Shown one piece after another: positions 1 to 9,954 of a stretch of 64,000 bases of DNA (position 1 is its first letter; each line of letters opens with the position of its first letter). A model generated the notes under the pieces. That model was given only the letters and a program-made list of their open reading frames with translations, was not told the DNA's origin and did no database searches. The position numbers and the translations under genes were made by a program. Source of the stretch: Silene latifolia (taxonomy: Eukaryota; Streptophyta; Magnoliopsida; Caryophyllales; Caryophyllaceae); the NCBI RefSeq assembly GCF_048544455.1, contig NC_133537.1, positions 311,959,738 to 312,023,737 on the forward strand, read 5' to 3'.

Positions 1-348
1 TATCAAGCTTCGGGATCGTCTGCTTTAGTCCAACCTGTCTCATCGGCCTTTCCGGGAAGATGCACACCATAAACTCCAAGCAAGGAATGCGCACAGATCG
101 AGTAGGATCCAAGTAAGACACTCCAGTGACAGATTTGAGGTGCCACCATGGTACAATCCACCTAATCAAGGGGTCATCATCACTCTTCAATTTGTTCTCC
201 CAATAATTGCAGACTCGAGTGAAGTCCACCATATAAAGCCTGGTCCTCATTGCAATCGAACGAGCATGATAAGAAGGAACATGAACTGGGGGCTCGATCA
301 ATCGAAGCCGTTCCATAAGCCAAACCTACCGAAAGCAGGTAGTAGACA

Positions 349-1068
349 TCAACGAAAAAAAAAAAAAAAAAACGAAAAAGAAAAAAAAAAGAAAAGAAAA
401 AAAAAAAGAAAAAGAAGAAGAAGATGTTCTTTTACCTGTAAGATAACGGGACTTCCCAAGTACGGTAGGTCACGATTGGCTTTCCTATTATCCAAGCCCA
501 ACAGGATCTCTCCTAAGCATAAACAAGCTGGGCTCCTGCGCAACTCCATTTGCTCAACAAGGCCCAAAAGACGAGGATCACCTCTCAAGTCTTCATCAAC
601 ATGCCCTTGGAAGACATACACATGCAACAAGCAAAACCCAAATGCCCTTCGCCTAGAAACATAAGAAACGGTGGAGTCGGCCCTGTTAATAAATCGGTCA
701 ATGAAGTCCAACATTCGCACTTCTTTCGAGGTCACTAAGCGGTCCACCTCAAGTCTTGTTAATCCAAGCAAATCTCTAAATTTGCTCTTATACCCTTGCG
801 AAGTAGAAGGAATGGCAGGCAAGTGTTCAGGGTCCCACCCACCAATCGCAACAATTTCTTCAGGAAATGGGCAAATGTCGCCTCCGGGGAAAGCAAAAAC
901 ATGATACTTCGGGTCCCAATAATCAAGACAAGCATCTAGGAATGGTTTGACAACCTTGATAAGCTTCAAACTCAACAAAGATCCAAGATTATAGGAGCTC
1001 ATATCGTACCTCTCCATGTTGGAAAACTCGTTGGTCCATTCTTTTAGGCGAATCTCCAAAGTATTCAT
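349..1068 (-). CDS. Antisense ORF of the Tat element, plant-mobile-domain/DUF7745-like protein
   Basis: A 239-residue ORF on the strand opposite the element. Residues 1-210 look like the plant mobile domain / DUF7745 type found in plant repeats: an N-terminal helix with a W (LKEWTNEF), then a stretch with YWDP, FAFPGGDICPFPEE and IGGW, then a basic helical region. The last ~30 residues come from a pyrimidine-rich tract and probably represent intron rather than protein. The block 1-340 on the same strand also has coding character of the same kind, so a further exon probably continues beyond the window edge. A TATA-like box lies about 85 bp upstream of the start. The function of such ORFs is unknown. 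Family assignment is from motif memory, not a search. Confidence 0.55.
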   Translation of the reverse strand: MNTLEIRLKEWTNEFSNMERYDMSSYNLGSLLSLKLIKVVKPFLDACLDYWDPKYHVFAFPGGDICPFPEEIVAIGGWDPEHLPAIPSTSQGYKSKFRDLLGLTRLEVDRLVTSKEVRMLDFIDRFINRADSTVSYVSRRRAFGFCLLHVYVFQGHVDEDLRGDPRLLGLVEQMELRRSPACLCLGEILLGLDNRKANRDLPYLGSPVILQVKEHLLLLFLFFFLFFFFSFSFFFFFFR

Positions 1069-1152
1069 GATGAGTGATTCTATTAAGAATTTTATGTAAT
1101 AAGACGAAGAAGAGACGGAAGAATTGTGTGAATAAAAGCTCTATCGACGTCT

Positions 1153-1161
1153 CTATTTATA
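1153..1161 (-). promoter_or_regulatory. TATA box of the antisense ORF
   Basis: Read on the minus strand this is TATAAATAG, about 85 bp upstream of the ATG at 1068. The flanking sequence (ttagTATAAATAG) resembles the LTR promoter at 13680, which suggests that the antisense gene uses a promoter of similar make. Confidence 0.5.
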
Positions 1162-2001
1162 CTAATTTGCTTTCCTAAAATCGCTGAACGAAACACTGGG
1201 AACAGCACAAAGACTGCCGCGCCTCTTCAAAGGGACGCAGCTCATGCTGCGCCTCTTCCTCATCAAGGTTTCTGTGATTTTCCGTGTTGGATCTTTCCTA
1301 AATTCCGTGACGAATAATTTCCTATTCCTACGGGTTATTGTTTTGGTAAATACGTGGAAATCATCATATTTCGTGTTTCCTTAATTCCGCGGGCACGCAT
1401 TTCGAGGCGATATCAACATTTTCGTCATTTTACCACACTTGTACTTTTTCATTTTAGGAAATAATTTTCATTATTAATGTAATTCATTTTAGGAAATAAT
1501 TTTCAATTCCAATTTAATTCATTTCAAAATTTATATATTTATTTCATTTATATATTTCATTTATGTCTTTTTACTCATTTCATTTCTAACTTATAGGGTT
1601 CTATTTTTCTTTTTTTTAGGGGGTAACCCTCTCTACCGTCCGGTCATTTCCGGCAATTTTTTTGCATTTTTGCATTTTCTCTTGCATTTTTGCGTTCCTT
1701 TGATTCGTTCGTTTTGCGCTAATTTAGGCCGTGTGTATATACAAATGTGTGTTCTACGTGATTTCTATGTAATTTTCGGCAGCATGACGGCGTAAACCAT
1801 CATCTACCAAACCTGTTCAAAGCTAACCTGCAGGTACAAGCAACGCAACCCAGCAGCAAAGGCACTCAGGCCGTCATATATACAACCAAAAAGGGAAATG
1901 TACAACAAACTGGGGGCTCGAGCCCCAAACAAAGTCCAAAATGTTCAAAATGAAGGTCCAAATGTACAAGTGTTCAAAATACAAACAAAAACTAAACAAA
2001 A
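1162..2001. other. Non-coding spacer between the two antisense genes
   Basis: AT-rich spacer of the Tat element with no supported ORF. It contains one GC-rich palindrome cluster (1213-1259) and a short direct repeat near 1452-1505, where a block reading TTTTAGGAAATAATTTTCA occurs twice. Confidence 0.5.
1213..1259 (+). repeat. GC-rich palindrome cluster, copy 1
   Basis: Carries GACGCAGC, a short spacer, then GCTGCGCCTC TTCC, plus a degenerate second copy to its left. The GCAGC/GCTGC halves are inverted repeats. It lies just upstream of the antisense TATA box. Four related clusters occur at 3491, 13525, 14136 and 14709. Confidence 0.7.
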
Positions 2002-3352
2002 CTAATGCCGGTCGCCCTCTAGCTCCGCAACTCTTGCCGCGAGAGCAGCAACCTCGGCATCGCGAACCTCGAGCTCCCTCAACAAGCGAGCCGTCTCCTC
2101 CCGAGACTGGGCCAACTCTCGCTCCAGCTCACGGTCCCCCTGTAAACAACAAATGGGCTCATGTCAATCATTTCAAGTAACTACAAGAAAAGTTGGAAAA
2201 TCAAAATTCAAAAATGAAATAGGCACAAGGTTCATACCTGACGACCTCGACCGCCGACAAGTGCCTCGACGGCAGTAGCTCGCAGCCGGTTGGCCACCCT
2301 CCATCGCCGTCGTGTAACCCGAGAACGACCCGATGTTCCCGGCCTCCTATTGTGATTTGAAACAAAAGCTATCTTTAGTTTTGAATGAAAATTAGAAAAG
2401 ATATGAGCAAATGAAATGAATGAAAAGGTGAGTGATGAGTAATGAATTCAAAATTACCAAGCTCTTCACCGTCCTGTAGGACAGGTGACCCTCTGCAGCC
2501 CAAAGCAAGTGCCTACTCTCCCAGGTCTCAGCCCACGCGGGTGCTCCCCTCAACTGCCGACCTCCTCGCCCGACGTTGGCCCGCCTCGGGGCCTCCTCCT
2601 CCTCAACAGCCTCCTCCTCGTGGACCTCGTCCCCAGCAGCCATCACCGCAGCGGTGAAAGCCTGCTCCAAAGCCTCCTCGATAACAGCAGAGTCTATCTC
2701 CACGGGAGCCCTCCCAGAAGTAGAAGCCTCATCACCTGCAACATTAAAGTAATTTAGGCCGCGTCACGTGACGACGAGCCTTAGTTAGGGGATTCTTGAG
2801 CCTTCGGAAGCCCTGAAATCGCTCTTTTCTCGCCATCTTTGGCCATGTTCCCACAAACCCGATCACTCATGTGGTAATTAGGGTCAAGTCAAGCCTAAAT
2901 TGAAGCCTATTCATGGGTTCAAGTCGAAATTTCGGCAGCATTTCGTTATAACGGCGATTATGCCCTAGAAAAGTGTCCTGAAAAAGCCGTTACAAACCAA
3001 AATTCTGAGATGGTAGGAAGTTTACCCATCATCCAAGGATCCCAAATATCAAGTTTCATCGCAAATGGGTAATCCTAAGGCTATTTTCGAAGCAATTTAC
3101 GGTTTAGCTGTGAAACCGTCTCAATTTCACTCAAATGCTCAAAAGTCAACGAAAATTCAAAACAAACACATGGTTATGTTCCTTATACCACCAATTATTC
3201 GTTTCTAATATCAATTTTACAAGGCAAATGCATTTGGGGGAAAAGCCCCAAATTTTCGAATTAATTGGGTTGAAAACCCTAATTTTTTCGATCCAAATTG
3301 AGCGAATATAGAAGATTAATGCAAGAATGATATACATACCTCGATTAGTCAT
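2002..3352 (-). pseudogene. Second antisense gene of the Tat element, exon-like blocks with coiled coil
   Basis: On the minus strand three coding-like blocks are bounded by consensus splice sites: 2458-2735, 2238-2346 and 2002-2139. The first is acidic, then has a W/H-rich patch (WAETWESRHLLW). The second is Arg-rich. The third is a Glu/Arg/Leu heptad coiled coil ending in a TAG. A short start-like exon (MTNR) with a GTATGT donor sits at about 3340-3352, in a phase compatible with the first block. Such spliced antisense genes fit the extra ORFs of Tat elements. I do not recognise a domain. The module is a fossil and probably not intact. Confidence 0.45.
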
Positions 3353-3490
3353 GATGAATGAAAGCTTTTGGATCAAATCTTGGCGGAAATGGTTGAGATT
3401 TGAGAGACAAGGGGGTGATTTATGTTTCGAACAAATGATTGCAAACCCTCTGTTTATCGCGTTTTTTACGCAGAAAATACACCCTTGGGA

Positions 3491-3550
3491 ACAGACGCAG
3501 CAGGTGTTGCGCCTATTCCAAGAGACGCAGCTCTTGCTGTGCCTCTTCCT
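3491..3550 (+). repeat. GC-rich palindrome cluster, copy 2
   Basis: Two units of GACGCAGC with partner GCTG(C/T)GCCTC or TTGCGCCT, in the same orientation as the other clusters. It lies upstream of the presumed first exon of the second antisense gene. Confidence 0.7.
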
Positions 3551-3793
3551 GGTATTCCCTCCATACGAGTTTTCAAAAATTCGTAATGAGTTCGTTATTT
3601 GTGGGCCCATCTTTGGCGCGCCTCTTCCCCAATGCTATTTTATCTTTTTGGTCCGTTTAACGATTGTCTTTCGTTCAGACCCGCATTTCGAAGCCAACAG
3701 CAGATTATCATACGTTATTTATCGCTTCCAAGATTTTACTTGTCACAACGAGCAGATGTTCCTTCACAGGTGTTTCGACACGCCTTCATTATA

Positions 3794-3920
3794 ATCCCCA
3801 ATGAGAGTACACGGATAGACTTTCCCTCTCGAGACATGGAGATTAGTCCCCGATTATGTTCCCCAACGAGAGTTCACGACCGACATTCACTTCCTCTCGA
3901 GACATGGAGATCAACATCGA
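3794..3920 (+). repeat. Two-copy direct repeat, about 62 bp
   Basis: The blocks CCCCAA(T/C)GAGAGT and CTCTCGAGACATGGAGAT each occur twice in the same order, with a period of about 62 bp and moderate divergence. Confidence 0.6.
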
Positions 3921-4311
3921 CCCCGAATTCTTCCGAAGTTTGTTTGAAGCTGAACACAAGCAGATTTCTCGCAGCAGTTCCAGACTGTGTCCTGCTGTCT
4001 TTCATTATTTCCTTATAATCCTTCAGACACCAAGTTATCTTCAGGCCCAAGAGTTTCGTCGAAGCGTCTTCAGTCCCGTTTCGTCTAGAAGTCTCAGGTA
4101 TGGTCTCTTCTTATGGCTGGCGAGCCTCCTTACGTAGTCTAATGGACTTTAAACGACCCTCCCCGATAGTCGACAGACTCTAAAATGTTCCCGACGACAG
4201 GTCCTTGGCTCAGACCCCTTGAGCCGCCTCGCGTCGCCATAGTCGTCAGGTTGTAATCTTCGATTGACCTGATGGCTATACTTTGACTTTCGCCTTGTCC
4301 AAGCTTCAGTC

Positions 4312-4321
4312 AAAGTGGGGG
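4312..4321 (+). other. Polypurine tract of the Tat element
   Basis: AAAGTGGGGG three bases before an LTR that begins TGTAGATACCTC, the usual arrangement for plus-strand priming. Confidence 0.7.
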
Positions 4322-4656
4322 CTCTGTAGATACCTCATTTATGCACCCCTTGCAAACCACCCGGTGATGATTGGGCCGCATGTTTGATACGCGGAACAAT
4401 TTGTGATAGTTCGTAAGTTTATCGTCAAGTGATTGCTCAAACACTAATGTCTACCTCTTAGTTGTCATCTACGTGCCGATACGGTCGTTTTGAGAGTAAT
4501 TAGAGTACATTTAGAGTCCGGGCCTAAAACCGTCTTCATTTTCTGATAACCGTTAAATCCTGAGTCAGAATGTTCTGGAATGTTCCGGATATTTCTATTC
4601 CATATTTTATAAATATTTCACAATCTTTATTCTTTGGTAAACAATTTCCCGTAATA

Positions 4657-5628
4657 TGTTGGAGCTTGTGTCCTCCACAAATTAGTGTGATAACATTAAT
4701 AAATCTCTTAAAGGTTCACAAGGGTATACTTCGTATTTTAATCAGTTGATTAACAATTACCTAATAACGGTTGGCTTGCTAGAAAGTTTGACGTTATTAT
4801 CATACAGATGGCGGTGATCAACTGGTCCCTAAAGGTCACACCTATAGGATGTGTTTGAGAGATGTGGTTATAGAAATATGATCACATTGATGCCTAATAT
4901 GACTAAACAGTTAGTCAATGTGTTGATGAGACAATTATTTAATGAATATTAAATAATATTAGTTAAGGCGAATTAACTGTCAATTCGTAAATTGAATATA
5001 ATAAGTTATATTTAATTAAATGTATGTAATGTTAGCTTGGACGAATTAATCTGTTAATTCGTAATTAAATGTAATCTGTTATATTTAATATCAACAAGAT
5101 GAATGTGTCATAGTGGTAATAGTGAGGGTACACAAACCAAGAGGTCATGGGTTCGATCCTCACTAGATGACAATTTAACACATTTTATACATTTTTGGAA
5201 TAACCGAAAATAAGGAAATATACTCCTTATTTCGGTCAAATGGGCCGAAAATTAAAAGAAGATGATCTACCCTAATTACTTCCTAATACACGGTTTATAG
5301 GGAGTGAGGGAGAACATAATTCTAACCTAAATTTTCCTAACCATTTGTGCCTCCTCTCTCATCAGATAAACACAAAAACCTAAATTTTTACAGAAAATTT
5401 TGGATCGATTCTAGCATAATCAAAAGGGCATATCTCATATCGTCTTGGGTGCAACTGATAGGCGAATATCTACTTTGATATTTTTCTTAGGCCATATTTG
5501 CTAGGACCGAAGGTTATTTCTGAATCCTTTACTTTTGTTTATGTATTTTATTTTATGACTAGTGATCGTCTTCATTAAATTCGTTATAATCCTTGAATAT
5601 AAAGGGATTCATACAGATAAATCCCACA
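4657..5628 (+). repeat. Copia 5' LTR
   Basis: TG...CA ends. It pairs with 12456-13427 at identical length. It contains a tRNA-like segment near 5098-5175. Confidence 0.92.
5098..5175 (+). other. tRNA-like (SINE-type) segment inside the copia LTR
   Basis: Contains GGTTCGATCC, a match to the Pol III box B, about 40 bp after an A-box-like TAGTGGTAATAGTG. The ends TGTCAT and ATGACA can pair as an acceptor-like stem, and the T-arm bases can pair. In the 3' LTR copy (12897-12974) box B is changed. It may be a captured SINE or tRNA fragment. Confidence 0.45.
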
Positions 5629-5630
5629 AG

Positions 5631-5642
5631 TGGTATCAGAGC
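5631..5642 (+). other. Copia primer binding site
   Basis: TGGTATCAGAGC two bases after the 5' LTR, complementary to the 3' end of initiator tRNA-Met. Confidence 0.92.
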
Positions 5643-7651
5643 GAAGGCCACGAATTTTAATTTTGATGATTTTCATAAAATTGTATGTAAACAATGAGGA
5701 ATTTCGAAAAAAAATTTAGGGTTTTTCGGCTGAATTTTTTTTTTTTGCCGAGTGGAATTTTTTTTTTCGGCCTGTTTTCGTTTTTTTTCTTTTGCTTGAT
5801 GATTTATTTCCAGTTTCATTTTTCATATCATTGTTTTAATCAGTTAAAATTATCATATGAAGAATTGGTAGATTTTGATTTAATGCAGATTAAGTTAAAA
5901 ATGCAAATAGAATCGTCATGTCGATGATACAAGAACTTGTTTTTGCTATATAGTTTTAGCATATACGATTAATCATGTTTATTAATTCATTTGCTAAATC
6001 ATATTCTAATAGCAATTGTAAACATTTTCTTCATCGAATTTTTTTTGTATTAGGGCTTTTTGCCGCAAAAGAAAAAATTGACGGCTTATTTTTTTTTAGG
6101 GTTTGCCGTGAGCCCAAAAAGAAAAAATTTCTGTTTTTTTGTTTGTTTTTTTTATATGTCGAAAAAAAGAAAAAAAAAATTAGAAAAGTTTTTTTCCCCG
6201 TTTTTGCCAAATTGCAGAATTGGAAAAACATTTGGGCTGTTTTTTTTCATTCCAGCCGTGAGTAGCTGGGTTTAAAAAAAAAAAAATTTCCTGTTTTTTT
6301 CTTTTTGCCGAGACCCAAAAGAAAAAAAAGGGTTTTTAATTTTGTTTTGATTTTGGCCAATTAGTTATTGTGAAACGGTTCACAATTAAAAGATACCGAA
6401 TTATTTTAAAGCAGTTTAAAATTTTGACGGATTGAATTCATATTACAAGTTTAATATGGATTAAGAATGAAATTAATGTGATTAATTGAGGAATTGTCAC
6501 TTAATTTGATTTAAATAGGTGGTTTGGATAAATTAATCAACATAATTTAGGAATTGTGTCATGTATGTTTAATTTATTTTTAGTTGATGCATTTTAATTT
6601 TTGTTGAATAAATCGATTGAATGAATTTAATTTACGTATTTTTTTGCAATCGGTTGTAATTTGTAATACTTAGTGTGGCCTTAGTCAAATTATGTTTTCG
6701 TAATGAAGGAAACATGATTTTTTATGTAATTATGAGATCTCGAATCTCCTTTTTTCTTTAGTTTTTGGGTTTTGAAATTAGAATGTAATAAATAGGTTTA
6801 TTATGTAAATTTATTTATTGTAATTTTCGAAAAAGACTAAAGATGGAGATTGGAGCTCACTCCCGCTACATGGATCAAGATGGAACATCAAGACAAGATT
6901 CTCGAGTCCAAGGATGGATTCCAAACTTGTATTTATTGTTCATTTTGATAGGATAGGCCACACTAGGACTTTTCTTGTTTTTTTTTACGTTTTTCATTCT
7001 TATTGCTTTTCATTCACATGTTAGTTTATGCATCATATTCCGCCTAAAATCAAACCACCTACTACTAAAATGCATGAAAATTGACTCATATAGGTTGTAT
7101 GTTAGTTTTCATGGACATACAGATGTCACAATCTTTTAAGCCATCACCTTAGTTTATTCATTCTCGCATGCTAGATATTAGTTCACTTAAAATGAATTAA
7201 AATAAAGTTGATGGGATCTTCCTCTAAAACGGAAATTGAGATTAGTCTTTATAAGGGCAAACAACTATGAATCCCTTCTTCGTCGGTAGGCATAATATGA
7301 CCTCTTCTACGTTGGGTAAGTAGTTGTGTTGACTTAGTTTACCTCAACATCATAGTCCGAAGAGTTTCTCGTGATTATGATGGACTAAAGATAGAATTTC
7401 TGTAAATTTATCGACCAAGAATTCTAACGGTAGAATTAGCTAAAAGGTTAGCTTATCAATTTACAGAGAATTGAGTCTTGAGATCATTTATATAATTCTT
7501 GAGGGAGATCAATTGTATAAATGTTTTGAGTCTTCGCGTTATGACAGTAGTTCATTAGACTTAAAAATACAAACGATGCACATGCTTATTATTTTTATTC
7601 TTCTTCTCGCAGTGTAGAACACGTTTATTTTCATAATACTGTTACAACTAA
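5643..7651 (+). other. Long 5' leader of the copia element
   Basis: About 2 kb without a supported ORF. Between 5700 and 6340 runs of T and runs of A alternate with GCCG-containing islands, giving many possible A:T foldbacks. The rest is AT-rich and unremarkable. Confidence 0.6.
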
Positions 7652-8980
7652 ATGGCTGGAAATAACGCAATCCCAATGCCTAGTGCCACACTTGATCGCG
7701 CGTCCTGGCTTAAAATTTTTATGGACCGGATGAATCGTTCACACGTCCTCGAAAAACGACGGGTCCAACTTTGCGGATCGGGAGGCGGCACTACGGAATT
7801 TGCCATTGCCGACGGTAAGCTCAAGTACTTAATCGAGCCAATACCGGTCAACCCAGGCCCCAATGCAGGAGTCAACGAGTCACTCGCTTATAGTGACTTC
7901 GTTATGGAAGCGGGTGCGATAAAGAACGTACTCATCTTTGCAATGGAAACCAATTTGCAGAGACGCTTCATTGCTCAAGGTGCAAACAAGATTTTCACCA
8001 CGCTCACTAACGAGTTCTCAAAAGCACCGAGAATCGTTACATATGAGCATACATGTCGCTTCTTTGATGCGAAACTCCAGAACGGCCAACCGGTTAGCCC
8101 ACACATTCTTCACATCATTGAGAATGTCGAGAAGCTGGAGGCACTGAATTGTAAAATCAGTGATAGCATTGTCATTGACCGAATGCTTCATTCTCTTCAT
8201 GATGGTTTTGCCCTTTTCAGGGCGAACTACTACATGAATGACTTGAAAAAGAGTCCTCATGAGCTACACTCCCTTCTCGTACAGACCGAGAAGGATATGA
8301 AATTGAGTGGGAGCATGAAGCAGGATGTTCTCACGATTTACAATAAGGGTAAAGGTAAGGGCAAGGCTCATGGCGACCTAGCTGTAGGTAAGCCAAAGTT
8401 TAAAAAGCCAGGAAACGGTAAGAGTGCACCTGGTGAGACTAGTGGCTCACAGGGCAAGGCAAAGAGCAAGGGCGGTGACATAGAGTGCCACCATTGTCAC
8501 AAGACTGGACATTGGAGGAGGAACTGTCCCGTCTACCGTGAGGACATCAAAGCAGGCCGTGTCGCTCCTGTTGGTATGTCATCTTATATTCATATGATTG
8601 AGATTAACCATGCAAGTTTCGGAACTTGGGTACTTGATACTGGTTGTGGTTCTCATCTGTGTAATCATTTGCAGGGCCTAAAGAACATCATACCTCTCGA
8701 AAAAGGTGATGTGGACCTGCGAGTCGGGAATGGAGCACGAGTTGCTGCTGTCTCGAAGGGAACATATGTAATCCAACTCCCTAATGGTTTTGAGTTATTT
8801 TTAAATAACTGTTACTATGTACCCAGTTTGTCTAAGAACATTATTTCTGTTTTCGTACTTGCTAAAGACGGTTTTGCATTTTCAATAAAGGATAATAGCT
8901 GTATTTTCTCTTTCAATGAAATGATTTATGGCAAAGCAGTTTCCATGAATGGAATTTACATCTTAGACCAAACCACATAA
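7652..8980 (+). CDS. Copia gag and protease
   Basis: 442 residues. The N-terminal ~230 form the gag capsid-like part (UBN2-type helices). A Lys/Gly-rich linker follows, then a CCHC zinc knuckle (CHHCHKTGHWRRNC, about residues 280-293), then the aspartic protease with DTG (WVLDTGCGSHLCNHL, about residue 330) and a C-terminal hydrophobic patch (YYVPSLSKNIISV). The start is the first ATG after the leader and fits the usual copia gag N-terminus. It is followed directly by the integrase region. Confidence 0.9.
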   Translation: MAGNNAIPMPSATLDRASWLKIFMDRMNRSHVLEKRRVQLCGSGGGTTEFAIADGKLKYLIEPIPVNPGPNAGVNESLAYSDFVMEAGAIKNVLIFAMETNLQRRFIAQGANKIFTTLTNEFSKAPRIVTYEHTCRFFDAKLQNGQPVSPHILHIIENVEKLEALNCKISDSIVIDRMLHSLHDGFALFRANYYMNDLKKSPHELHSLLVQTEKDMKLSGSMKQDVLTIYNKGKGKGKAHGDLAVGKPKFKKPGNGKSAPGETSGSQGKAKSKGGDIECHHCHKTGHWRRNCPVYREDIKAGRVAPVGMSSYIHMIEINHASFGTWVLDTGCGSHLCNHLQGLKNIIPLEKGDVDLRVGNGARVAAVSKGTYVIQLPNGFELFLNNCYYVPSLSKNIISVFVLAKDGFAFSIKDNSCIFSFNEMIYGKAVSMNGIYILDQTT

Positions 8981-8989
8981 GTATTACAC

Positions 8990-9930
8990 GTGAATAATAA
9001 GAAAATAAAGGTTGGTGACAAAGATCAAACCTATCTATGGCATTGTCGAACGGGACACATAAATGAGAAACGCGAGAAGAAACTCGTCGATAATGGGACT
9101 ATTCCCGCATTCGATTTTTCTACATATGGCACGTGTGAATCATGTCTTATTGGCAAGATGACTCGAATTTCCTTCAAAGGTGTTGGAATGCGCGCTAGTG
9201 ACCTATTAGGACTCATACATACTGATGTTTGTGGACCTATGTCAATTACCGCTAGAGATGGCTATAGATATTTTATCACTTTCACGGACGATTTGAGTAG
9301 ATACGGATATGTCTACTTAATGAAGCATAAAAGTGAGTCCTTTGAGAAATTCAAGGAATACCGAACAGTGGTACAGAACCAATGGGTAGAAAGATTAAAG
9401 CACTCCGTTCAGATCGGGGCGGCGAATATCTTTCAAATGAGTTTGATCAACACCTTAAAGACTGTGGAATCGTTCTACAGTTAACTCCACCTGGAACACC
9501 TCAATTAAATGGTGTGTCCGAACGGAGAAATTGAACCTTACTTGATATGGTTCGATCCATGATGAGTCACACGGTAGTGCCTGATTCATTATGGGGTTTT
9601 GCTCTTTTTCACCAGTTTGCTCTTATACTTAACCGAAGTCCGTCTAAAGTCATCGACAAGACTCCATATGAAATGTGGAAGGGAACGGTCCCTAACTTGT
9701 CCTTTATTCGGGTTTGGGGCTGCGAGGCTTATGTCAAGTGGAGACACGAGGATAAGCTCGGCCCGTGATCGGTCAAGACATACTTTATAGGTTATCCAAA
9801 AGGAACATTTGGTCATTACTTCTATTCGCCTACCGAACATCGAGTTTTTGTTGCGGCTAGTGCGACGTTCTTAGAGAAAGAATTTCTCGAGAACAAGACG
9901 AGTAATAGAACATTCGAGCTGTCGGAGATT
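8990..9930 (+). pseudogene. Copia integrase region
   Basis: GAG-pre-integrase domain with the HHCC zinc site (WHCRTGH...CESCLIGK), then the integrase core start (LIHTDVCGP, FITFTDDLSRYGYVY), then the C-terminal part (NRSPSKVIDKTPYEMW, RVWGCEAYVK). It inserts element cDNA into host DNA. The region is a fossil and not intact. Confidence 0.88.
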
Positions 9931-9954
9931 CCATAACCAACAACCGAGGAACGG

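Larger units (their letters stand above)
3353..4311. other. 3' non-coding region of the Tat element
   Basis: No supported ORF. It holds a GC-rich palindrome cluster (3491-3550), a two-copy direct repeat of about 62 bp (3794-3920) and C/T-rich sequence leading into the polypurine tract. Confidence 0.5.

Noticed and set aside
140-664. 174-residue ORF on the plus strand, very Lys-rich
   Set aside because: It is the shadow of the antisense gene; the Lys-rich part comes from an A-rich intron-like tract.
5694-6275. Small ORFs rich in F and K in the copia leader
   Set aside because: Composition is that of poly-T/poly-A DNA; no domain and no conserved start.
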